Assembly: GCF_000374365.1 (NCBI RefSeq) | Contig: NZ_KB894119.1 | Coordinates: 62,001 to 126,000 of the forward strand | Direction of reading: 5' to 3' | Source of the DNA: Bacteroides gallinarum DSM 18171 = JCM 13658 | GTDB lineage: Bacteria; Bacteroidota; Bacteroidia; Bacteroidales; Bacteroidaceae | Length of the DNA: 64,000 bases | Shown: piece by piece, positions 26,201 through 34,067 of the stretch | Numbering within the stretch: the first letter of the stretch is position 1 | How the letters are laid out: each line of letters starts with the position of its first letter | Program-made: the position numbers and the translations under genes | Notes under the pieces: model-generated | The model's database searches: none | Seen by the model: the letters and a program-made list of their open reading frames with translations, nothing else | Told to the model about the DNA's origin: nothing

Positions 26201-26460
26201 ATACCGAATTCAAGTCCAAGAACTATGTAGACGCCTCTTACTGGAAAATCAAGAATATCACAGTAGGATATACCTTCGACAAGGCTTTGACAAGGAAAAT
26301 CGGTATCGAACACCTCCGTATTTATGCTAATGTATTAAATCCGTTTACATTTACCGACTATAAAGGTTTCGACCCGGAATGGGCAGACGCCAAAATCAGC
26401 GACGGTACAGGCGGTCCGAGCTCTATCAGTTACCAAATCGGCCTTAACGTGAAGTTCTAA
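23203..26460 (+). CDS. SusC-like TonB-dependent outer-membrane transporter 1
   Basis: A 1085-residue outer-membrane protein that imports oligosaccharides with its SusD partner, powered by TonB. A signal peptide is followed by a carboxypeptidase-regulatory-like beta domain ([18 protein letters not shown], about residues 30-105), the TonB-box region [20 protein letters not shown], and the plug with the SusC signature [43 protein letters not shown]-type sequence. The 22-strand barrel ends in an aromatic-terminal strand (GLNVKF). The ATG at 23203 starts the signal peptide. SusD1 follows after 19 bp, and the divergently placed HTCS1 beyond it is a likely regulator. Confidence 0.96.
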   Translation: [1085 protein letters not shown]

Positions 26461-26479
26461 TTTTAAACAGTAACCAATT

Positions 26480-28123
26480 ATGAAAAAGATATATATACTT
26501 GCGGCAGCTTTCTCTCTCGCTGCATTGACCGGATGCTCCGGTTTTCTGGACCAAGATTTGAAATCCGATGTTCCGGGTCCCGATTATTATGCTACGGAAA
26601 CGGGCTACGAAAGCCTTTCCAATGCCATGTACAGTTCATTAAGAACCATTTATGGCGGTGACCCCTGGTTGTTCGAAGGTGGTACGGACTTATTCGCCAC
26701 CGGACGTGCGGCCGTCAATACCTGCAATTTATACAGCGCAGCCTTTACCAGCGCCAACGATGCGGTAGAGACATTCTATACAGACCATTACAAGGGAATC
26801 TCACTTACCAACGAAGCAATTTATTGGGGCGGCGATGATGCCTCAAGAGCTGCAAGAGTGGCAGAAGCCCGCGGTTTGCGTGCTCTCTACTACCTGAACC
26901 TCGTACAGCAATTCGGCGGCGTGCCTTTGGTTACCGAACGTGTTTCGGGTATAATGAGCAGTGCGGAACGTGCCTCTACCGTTGATACATATAACTTTAT
27001 CATCGATGAACTAACAGAATTGAGTACCTCTCCGAACTTAGCGGCAAGCGCTACCGACGGACGCTTCAACCAAAAAGCAGCCTACCATTACTTGGCGAAA
27101 GCGTATCTTTCAAGGGGATATTTGACGAATTCCACCTCGGACTTCCAGGCAGCTATTACGGCAGCCCAAGCCGCCGGTGCAGGTCAGGCATTGACTACTC
27201 CTTTTTCTACATTGTTCAGTAATGCTGGCGAAGGTAATCCCGAAGTTTTGTTCTATGTAGGATACAGCGTAGAAACCGTGGATGATGTAAAAACAGACGG
27301 AAACAAACAACAAGCACATTTCTGCGATTACTTGGACGGCCAGGAAAAAGGCCACAAATACACCTCTTCCACATTGACACCGACCTTGTGGATGCACGAG
27401 GTATTCAATACCAATACCAGTAACCCGGCACAGGACGAACGTTACGAGGCAACTTTCATGACCGAGCTCCGCGCATCTTACTGGGATTATTACGATGCAA
27501 ATAAAAATACGAGTAAAGTGACTTATTACTACTGTCCGTCTTGGGAAATAGCCAACATCGACGCCTGGCGTTCGGCATTGCCCAGCCGTGCCGATGCCCA
27601 AGTCGTGGAAATGTTACCCGAAGGAACGAATATCAACGGCGTAGAAACGACCTACGAAACCAAAATGAAAGAAGATGTATACGGAGTGGCTTCTTTCCGC
27701 AAATTCGATGATACCGAAAACGGCAGAACTTACTTTAGTGTCAATTCATCCATGCGGGATATTTACCTGGCACGTTTGGGCGAAACGAACCTGATTGCAG
27801 CAGAAGCCTGCATCAAGGCCAACGACCCCTCGGGGGCACTTACCTATGTAAATATCGTACGTAACCGTGCCAATGCCACTCCTGCAACGGAAACCGAAAT
27901 GAGTATTGAATATATCCTAAATGAACGTGCACGCGAACTTGCCGGAGAATACCACCGTTGGGCAGACTTAGCACGTACCGGAAAACTGGCGGATTATGTG
28001 GAGGCTCATAATCCGGACATCAGTGCCGGCCAGATAACCAGCAAGTTCTACTTGCGGCCTATTCCACTGGCAGCTATCGAATTGAATCCGGCTTTAGCTG
28101 GACAACAAAACGAAGGTTGGTAA
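26480..28123 (+). CDS. SusD-like surface glycan-binding lipoprotein 1
   Basis: A 547-residue lipoprotein (RagB/SusD family) forming the lid of the SusC1 transporter. It has a type II signal with the lipobox LTGC at Cys19 followed by SGFLDQDL, the usual negatively charged surface-export region. TPR-like helices appear in the first half (RALYYLNLVQQFGGVPLV, AYHYLAKAYLSRGYL). The C-terminal SusD marks are IYLARLGETNLIAAEACI, YVNIVRNRA, ILNERARELAGEYHRWADLARTGKL and RPIPLAAIELNP. It ends the operon, with a strong terminator 10 bp after the stop. Confidence 0.95.
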   Translation: MKKIYILAAAFSLAALTGCSGFLDQDLKSDVPGPDYYATETGYESLSNAMYSSLRTIYGGDPWLFEGGTDLFATGRAAVNTCNLYSAAFTSANDAVETFYTDHYKGISLTNEAIYWGGDDASRAARVAEARGLRALYYLNLVQQFGGVPLVTERVSGIMSSAERASTVDTYNFIIDELTELSTSPNLAASATDGRFNQKAAYHYLAKAYLSRGYLTNSTSDFQAAITAAQAAGAGQALTTPFSTLFSNAGEGNPEVLFYVGYSVETVDDVKTDGNKQQAHFCDYLDGQEKGHKYTSSTLTPTLWMHEVFNTNTSNPAQDERYEATFMTELRASYWDYYDANKNTSKVTYYYCPSWEIANIDAWRSALPSRADAQVVEMLPEGTNINGVETTYETKMKEDVYGVASFRKFDDTENGRTYFSVNSSMRDIYLARLGETNLIAAEACIKANDPSGALTYVNIVRNRANATPATETEMSIEYILNERARELAGEYHRWADLARTGKLADYVEAHNPDISAGQITSKFYLRPIPLAAIELNPALAGQQNEGW

Positions 28124-28132
28124 AAAACTTAA

Positions 28133-28164
28133 AGGGACGCTGTTTACAGCGTCCCTCTTTTTTC
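28133..28164 (+). terminator. Strong terminator after SusD1
   Basis: AGGGACGCTGT (28133-28143) pairs with ACAGCGTCCCT (28146-28156), followed by CTTTTTTTC. A classic intrinsic terminator. Confidence 0.9.
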
Positions 28165-28173
28165 TTCAATGAT

Positions 28174-28281
28174 TTACTCCTCCTGTTCCTCTCCCCACAG
28201 CTCCGTGTCCGAAGGGGCTTTCCAAAGGCTCCAGGCTATTGCCGAGCCTACAACAAGCAAGCTTATTAAATATATAATCAT
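28174..28281 (-). CDS. Candidate small single-pass membrane protein, 35 aa
   Basis: A short open frame on the minus strand, 69 bp after the HTCS1 stop and in the same direction. It encodes one hydrophobic helix (MIIYLISLLVVGSAIAWSLW, residues 1-20) followed by an acidic tail (KAPSDTELWGEEQEE). The sharp split into a clean transmembrane segment and a charged tail is unlike random sequence. There is no obvious Shine-Dalgarno, which is normal in Bacteroidota. Its function is unknown, and its position suggests co-transcription with HTCS1. It could be chance, because the length is small and no conservation could be tested. Confidence 0.4.
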   Translation of the reverse strand: MIIYLISLLVVGSAIAWSLWKAPSDTELWGEEQEE

Positions 28282-28350
28282 AGTTACGGTTGGTTTTCTA
28301 ATTATTTAAGAAGAACATATTTAAAATGTTTATGTTCACTCCGGATGCAA

Positions 28351-31300
28351 TTATTTCAATACTTTATCCCGATACTCTGTCGGTGTCATGCCCATTTTCT
28401 GCTTGAAACATTTACTGAAATAGCGCGGGTCGTTGATACCGACCATATAGGATATCTGCGTCATGGAGTACTCTCCGGTTTCTATCAGTTGGACTGCACG
28501 GTTGATGCGCATCTCCTTGATGAACTCGATAGGCGCCAAGCCTGTCAGGGTTTTCAGTTTCTTGAAGAAAACAGAACGACTGACAGCCAGCTCCTGTACA
28601 AAATCATCTACCACCAAGTCACCATTGTCCATATTCTTCTCCATTAGTTCGACGAGTTTATCCATAAACTTACGGTCGTTGGGAGACATCGCCGGGGAGG
28701 AATTATCCGTCTCAGGATTACCTGCAACGTTCCCAGTCGTTTCTTCCGCAGGAACAGGTTCGGTAGTGCCGGCAGGCATCAAATCCTGGCGGTACAGCGT
28801 TTGCAGCTTTTGCCGTTGGGTGAGGAGGTTCTTTACACGCGCTTTCAAATAGGTGGCACTGAAAGGTTTGGTTATGTAATCGTCGGCGCCGTATTCCAGC
28901 CCTTCTAATTTACTTTCAATGGAGGACTTCGCCGTAAGCAGCACAATGGGGATATGGCTGGTGGTCATATCGGCACGTAGTTCGCGGGTCATAGCGATAC
29001 CGTCTTTCTCCGGCATCATCACATCGCTGATTATGATGTCCGGCAGGAACTTCAAGGCTTTGTCCATACCTTCCATGCCGTTGGCGGCTTCCACAATGCG
29101 GTATTCCGACGAGAATATGCTCCTCAGGAATATCCGCAGCTCGGAATTATCTTCCACCAGGAGCATCAGTCCTTTGGACGTTGCCGCATCTTCATCTTTC
29201 CGTACTCCTTCTTCATCCAGTCGGGAAGCGGTTGCCTTCTCCATGCCTACCGCTTGCCAGCACACCTCCATGCCGACCGTGATATCATCCTGCATAAATT
29301 CCACCGAATCGTCGTAATGTTCTTTGCCTTTCATGAAATCTATCCTGAAACAGCTTCCCTCGCCCAGCTTGCTATCTACCGAAATCAGTGCCTTATGCAT
29401 TTCCACCAGCTCTTTCACCAGCGATAAACCGATGCCTGTGCTCGGATTGAACAGGTTACGGTCTACCAGATTCTCAAAACGGACGAAAATGGATTTCTTC
29501 TTGTTATCCGCAATGCCGATGCCCTGGTCTTGCACACCGACGGAAACGGTGTGCTCGTCTTCCTGGATGAATACTTTAATCATCTTGCCGTCGGGCGTGT
29601 ACTTGAATGCATTGGACAGAAGATTGAATACTATCTTTTCATACTTATCCGCATCCACCCACAGGTAGAGTTCGGGCTTCTCCGTATCAAACAAGAAGTC
29701 GATATGATGTTCCTCGGCTATGGAGTCGAAGTTTTCCATAATCTTACGGGTAAATGCCACCACATCGATACGCTGTACCTGCATCTTCATTTTCTTGTTC
29801 TGAATCTTCCGGAAATCAAGTATCTGGTTGATAAGCCGTAACATACGACTGGTATTGCGCCCTACGACTTGCAACTGTTCACGGGCATCCGCCGGTAACT
29901 GCGTATTTTCAAGCACATACTCCAACGGACCGGAAATCAAGGTCAGAGGGGTACGCAACTCATGGGAAATGTCTGTAAAGAACCGCAGCTTCATGTTCGT
30001 CATTTGTTGTTCCACAAATACTTCATGTTTCAACCGGTAGATTGTAAACAGGATATAAACGGTGGTTACGATAATCAGCAAAACGAACAAAACGTACAGG
30101 AAATAGGCAAAAGGTGTTTCCCAGAAAGAGGGAAGCACTTCTATATCGAGCAAACGCGTATTCTCCGTCCACACACCGTCGGCATTGGTTGAACGTACTT
30201 TAAATACATAATGTCCTTTGGGCAAATTGGTGTAAGTAGCCATTCGCTGCTTACCGACGTAATTCCATGTCTTCTCGAACCCTTCCAGGATATAGGCGTA
30301 TTGGATTTCGGCTGGTGCGGTATAGTCGAGTGCCGCAAACTGGATAGTGAAGATATTCTCTTTATGGGAAAGTGTCAGTTTGCGGGTATCGTCCAGGCTT
30401 TGCTGCAACACCGGGCTTTCACCCGGTATCACGTTTTCATTTGCTATCAGCAGTTTTGAAAATACCAGCGGTGGAACGTAAGTGCTTTTCCGGATAGAAT
30501 CCGGGTTGAAAAGAAGGATGCCGTTGCTCGTTCCATACATAAGGTCGCCCCATGAGGTATAGACCGATGCCGCCTCACTGAAACGTACACGGAACGGGAT
30601 GCGCTTATCGGCATAGTTTTCGAACCGTTCTTCTTCCGGAATGAACTTGCTGATACCGTTCTCCGTGCTCATCCAAAGATGTCCTTTATTATCTTCGCGG
30701 ATAGAGAGCAGGATATCCGAGGGCAAACCGTCTTCTACACTATACGATTTGAACATTGCATTGCCGTCGGCATCTATGGATTGTAACTTATTCAATCCTC
30801 CGCCAAAAGTAGCCAGGTAGAGCTCTTTGTTCCTGGTAGGCAGAATCCAGTGCACATCGTTGTTGCTCAGGCTATGCATATTATCCTGCACACGCAGGTA
30901 ATGGTGGAACAGGGCATTTTCGGGATTCTTAAAATCACCGTTTACCATGAGCGCACCGACCGTAGTGGCAAACCATATATTTCCACGATAATCACCGGTT
31001 ATAAAACGTACTTTATGGCACTTATCGATAGGAAATCCTTTCAGGTTATTACGATGATTGATAAATATCTCCTTACCGTCCCGATTGCGGGTCAGGTAAT
31101 TCACTCCTCCTCCAAAGGTGGCTACCCAGATACGCCCCTTACTGTCCTCGTACACACAATATACGTTGTTATCGCTCAAACTGTAAATATCGTCTTTCCG
31201 GTATCGGTAACGCGTCAGCTTGTAATGCGCCTTTCCCTGAGGTTCCGCCTTTACCAGTCCGTTCCCCTTGGTAGCAATCCACAGGTTATCCTTACTGTCT

Positions 31301-32823
31301 CGGAAAAGGAAATAGACGTTTCCCCGCAACGGTGTCCCCGTACGGGCTATGGTTCCGGCTTCCGTAAAGTATCCGAGTTCTGTACGGTTCTTGTCATAGA
31401 CCCTGAGCTTGCCGTTTTTCAATCCCACCCAAAGGTTATGTTCCTTGTCCTCGCACAACGCACGTACCTCATTGCTCAAAGATTCGTACCGGTGGGGTTC
31501 CGGGGTTATCATACTGAACAGAGAGGTCTGGAAAGTAATCTTTTCCAGTCCTTTGGAATGGGTGCACATCCACAAATTACCCTGTTTGTCGGAAAAAGCC
31601 GAGTGAATTTTGTTGGAGAACCGCCAGCCCGCATCCGACAGTCCGTTGTAGAAAGCCTGCAAGCGGTTGTTTTCTCTGTCGAAACGTGAAAAACCGCCGC
31701 CATAGGGATGTACCCACACCGTACCGTAGATATCTTCGTGTACACGAAAAGCCGGACGCGAACGGTCGGTACTGGTCGGTTCCACTGGAATTACCTCTGT
31801 TTTCAGTACGTCCGTTTTCGGATTGAAGTGTGCGACAGTGCCAGGTACTTCCTGCTCGAACCATATCTCCGAATGTTTATCCACATAGATAGAACGCACC
31901 GGCGCCTCGGGTAAACGGGAAGCTGCATAATGCCGGGTGGTTCCGGATGCCGCATTGTAGATGAAGAAGCCATCGGTTTCCGTTGCTATTACAAGGTCTT
32001 GCCCACCTATTTTCCTTATCGCCACCACGCGTGAAGAACCGGGTAATTGCAACAGCAGGAATTGCCCGTCGTTTTTTTGATAACGCCATATGCACCCGTT
32101 GTCCGAGCCGAAAAATATTTCATTTCCATGTTCCTGGGCAGTATAAAAGACCTGTCCCGTCGTTTCTTCCTTACCGGTCGTTTCCACAAAATAAGAAACG
32201 GGCGTATGGCTTCCGCCGGGTAGCATTCCTAATCCGTTGTCGGTCAGCATCCATTCGTTTCCGTCTGTGTCTTCATAAACATCATACACGCATGTGGCCG
32301 GAAATACGCCGGATTGGACAGAATACCATTCCGAAGTGAGGCGGTAGGTAGCTAAATCGGTTTTCATGCGGACGGCTCCCTCATTCTCCGAAAGCAACCA
32401 TACAGAGCCGCATGGCAGCATCTTAATCGAAGTGATGACTGCTCTGCCTCCTTTCTCCTCCGTAGCAGGGACGCGTTCAAAAACTTCGGAACGGGTATCG
32501 AAGCGGTAGACTTGGTTATCATAGGTCTGCAACCAGAGGAAACCGTACTTATCTTCATACATATAGTCTACACGGTTGTTCGTCAGGTTAATCCGGTTAT
32601 CGAACTTCGCCTTATAGGTTCTGAAAACATATCCGTTGAACTTATTGATGCCGTCCCACGTAGAGAACCACATGTTTCCTTTTCTATCTTGCAAGATGCA
32701 CATAACCGTATTTTGCGAAAGGCCTTCTTCGGAAGAATAATGGGTAAACAGGCAATCGGGCTGCTGCGACCGGACGGGCAGTGTATATATCAAACAAACA
32801 ATCAGGTATAAGATTTTCCTCAT
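28351..32823 (-). CDS. Hybrid two-component system regulator 1 (HTCS)
   Basis: A 1490-residue one-protein sensor-regulator. After a signal peptide come many two-component-regulator propeller repeats (for example QDRKGNMWFSTWDGINKFNGY), forming the periplasmic sensor to about residue 750. A Y_Y_Y domain (QYAYILEGFEKTWNYVG) and one membrane segment (FAYFLYVLFVLLIIVTTVYI) follow. The cytoplasmic part has a HisKA domain with the phospho-histidine in DISHELRTPL, a HATPase_c domain (GIGLSLVKELVEMH), a receiver domain (LLVEDNSELR, acceptor Asp in IIISDVMMPEKDG), and a C-terminal AraC-type HTH ending in TEYRDKVLK. It probably senses a pectin fragment and activates SusC1/D1 and the nearby enzyme genes. 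The ligand is not deducible. Confidence 0.96.
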   Translation of the reverse strand: MRKILYLIVCLIYTLPVRSQQPDCLFTHYSSEEGLSQNTVMCILQDRKGNMWFSTWDGINKFNGYVFRTYKAKFDNRINLTNNRVDYMYEDKYGFLWLQTYDNQVYRFDTRSEVFERVPATEEKGGRAVITSIKMLPCGSVWLLSENEGAVRMKTDLATYRLTSEWYSVQSGVFPATCVYDVYEDTDGNEWMLTDNGLGMLPGGSHTPVSYFVETTGKEETTGQVFYTAQEHGNEIFFGSDNGCIWRYQKNDGQFLLLQLPGSSRVVAIRKIGGQDLVIATETDGFFIYNAASGTTRHYAASRLPEAPVRSIYVDKHSEIWFEQEVPGTVAHFNPKTDVLKTEVIPVEPTSTDRSRPAFRVHEDIYGTVWVHPYGGGFSRFDRENNRLQAFYNGLSDAGWRFSNKIHSAFSDKQGNLWMCTHSKGLEKITFQTSLFSMITPEPHRYESLSNEVRALCEDKEHNLWVGLKNGKLRVYDKNRTELGYFTEAGTIARTGTPLRGNVYFLFRDSKDNLWIATKGNGLVKAEPQGKAHYKLTRYRYRKDDIYSLSDNNVYCVYEDSKGRIWVATFGGGVNYLTRNRDGKEIFINHRNNLKGFPIDKCHKVRFITGDYRGNIWFATTVGALMVNGDFKNPENALFHHYLRVQDNMHSLSNNDVHWILPTRNKELYLATFGGGLNKLQSIDADGNAMFKSYSVEDGLPSDILLSIREDNKGHLWMSTENGISKFIPEEERFENYADKRIPFRVRFSEAASVYTSWGDLMYGTSNGILLFNPDSIRKSTYVPPLVFSKLLIANENVIPGESPVLQQSLDDTRKLTLSHKENIFTIQFAALDYTAPAEIQYAYILEGFEKTWNYVGKQRMATYTNLPKGHYVFKVRSTNADGVWTENTRLLDIEVLPSFWETPFAYFLYVLFVLLIIVTTVYILFTIYRLKHEVFVEQQMTNMKLRFFTDISHELRTPLTLISGPLEYVLENTQLPADAREQLQVVGRNTSRMLRLINQILDFRKIQNKKMKMQVQRIDVVAFTRKIMENFDSIAEEHHIDFLFDTEKPELYLWVDADKYEKIVFNLLSNAFKYTPDGKMIKVFIQEDEHTVSVGVQDQGIGIADNKKKSIFVRFENLVDRNLFNPSTGIGLSLVKELVEMHKALISVDSKLGEGSCFRIDFMKGKEHYDDSVEFMQDDITVGMEVCWQAVGMEKATASRLDEEGVRKDEDAATSKGLMLLVEDNSELRIFLRSIFSSEYRIVEAANGMEGMDKALKFLPDIIISDVMMPEKDGIAMTRELRADMTTSHIPIVLLTAKSSIESKLEGLEYGADDYITKPFSATYLKARVKNLLTQRQKLQTLYRQDLMPAGTTEPVPAEETTGNVAGNPETDNSSPAMSPNDRKFMDKLVELMEKNMDNGDLVVDDFVQELAVSRSVFFKKLKTLTGLAPIEFIKEMRINRAVQLIETGEYSMTQISYMVGINDPRYFSKCFKQKMGMTPTEYRDKVLK

Positions 32824-32843
32824 AATATATTCATTCTGTGGCG

Positions 32844-32881
32844 TAAAGATACATATTTCGTTGAAAAATCTTGTATCTTTG
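32844..32881. promoter_or_regulatory. Back-to-back promoters of HTCS1 and esterase 1
   Basis: TATCTTTG at 32874-32881 is the plus-strand -7 for esterase 1. TATCTTTA on the minus strand (32844-32851) is the near-match for HTCS1. They are embedded in a perfect 9-bp inverted repeat, AAAGATACA (32845-32853) and TGTATCTTT (32872-32880). Confidence 0.5.
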
Positions 32882-32901
32882 TTTTTATTTTAAATATCGG
32901 T

Positions 32902-34056
32902 ATGAGACTATTGGTTATACTTTTCTTCGTTTTGCTTCCTGTCGGTCAGGAAATAAAAGCGCAGGCAGATACTGCACGCTATGAGGTAATAAAGAATATG
33001 CCTGCCTTTTACGAACAACTGAAACAGCAGCTCACTTATCCCGGAGCATGGGGAAACTCCACCGCCAAAGATTTCGAGGCATGGAGAGCCGAAGCGCGCA
33101 AGACGGTAATGGACTGCATGCAAAACCTGCCTCCTGCACCCGGAGCATACAATATGTCCGTTACCGGAACCGAGCAGCGCGAAGGGTATGAAGCGCGTAA
33201 GATATGGTTCAATGTGTCGGAATGGTCGCGCGTACCGGCTTATCTGTTGGTTCCCGACGGGAAGGGTCCTTTTCCGGCCATAGTGATGTTGCACGACCAC
33301 GGGGCGCATTTTTCTATCGGGAAGGAGAAAATGGTACGTCCTTTCGGTGTCTCGCTGGAAGTCCTGGCGGACGCGGAAGACTGGGTAAAGCGTTGTTATG
33401 ACGGGCAGTATACGGGTGATTATTTTGCACGGAACGGTTATGTAGTATTGTCTGTCGATGCTTTGTTTTGGGGAGAACGCGGACGCAAGGAGGGTATCAG
33501 CTACGACGGGCAGCAGGCGCTGGCTTCCAACTTCATGCAAATGGGTGCATCCTGGGGGGCTTTTATCAATATGGATGATGTGCGGAGTGCCGAATTCCTG
33601 GCTTCTCTGCCAATGGTAGACAAGAAAAGGGTAGGTTGCTTGGGGTTCTCCATGGGTGCTTACCGCTCTTGGATGCTGTCTGCCCTGACCGACTGTATCA
33701 AGGCTTCTGCCTCTATCTGCTGGATGAATACGACAGAGCACCTGATGACACTTACCAACAACCAGAACAAAGGCGGTTCTGCCTATTCCATGCTCATTCC
33801 CAATTTAAGGCGTTACCTGGATTACCCGCATACGGCAAGTATCGCCTGCCCCAAACCCGCTCTTTTCTTTAATGGAAACAAAGACAAATTATTTCCGGTA
33901 GAAGGTGTGAAAGATGCCTATGCTACTATGCAGACCGTCTGGGAAAGCCAAAATGCCGGCAATAAGCTTGTGACTAAGATATGGGATGAGAAGCATTTCT
34001 TTAACAGAGGGATGCAGGAAGAGGTATTGGAATTCTTTAATAAATGGCTAAAATAA
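32902..34056 (+). CDS. Exported alpha/beta-hydrolase (probable carbohydrate esterase) 1
   Basis: A 384-residue exported hydrolase with a signal peptide (about residues 1-21). The alpha/beta-hydrolase core shows PAYLLVPDGKGPFPAIVMLHDHGA, the nucleophile Ser250 in GFSMGAYR, Asp328 in FNGNKDKLFP and His365 in WDEKHFF. It resembles the dienelactone-hydrolase-like esterases found in Bacteroides polysaccharide loci, where they are thought to remove acetyl or similar esters; the ester is not deducible here. It is paralogous to the gene at 38494-39636 and shares the C-terminus FFNKWLK. HTCS2 begins 11 bp downstream, so the two are probably co-transcribed despite a sharp base-composition change. Confidence 0.82.
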   Translation: MRLLVILFFVLLPVGQEIKAQADTARYEVIKNMPAFYEQLKQQLTYPGAWGNSTAKDFEAWRAEARKTVMDCMQNLPPAPGAYNMSVTGTEQREGYEARKIWFNVSEWSRVPAYLLVPDGKGPFPAIVMLHDHGAHFSIGKEKMVRPFGVSLEVLADAEDWVKRCYDGQYTGDYFARNGYVVLSVDALFWGERGRKEGISYDGQQALASNFMQMGASWGAFINMDDVRSAEFLASLPMVDKKRVGCLGFSMGAYRSWMLSALTDCIKASASICWMNTTEHLMTLTNNQNKGGSAYSMLIPNLRRYLDYPHTASIACPKPALFFNGNKDKLFPVEGVKDAYATMQTVWESQNAGNKLVTKIWDEKHFFNRGMQEEVLEFFNKWLK

Positions 34057-34067
34057 AGGAAATTACT

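Noticed and set aside
34044..34067. ATG at 34044 as the HTCS2 start
   Set aside because: It overlaps the esterase 1 coding end and adds eight residues before the signal peptide; the ATG at 34068 has AAAGGA at a proper distance.
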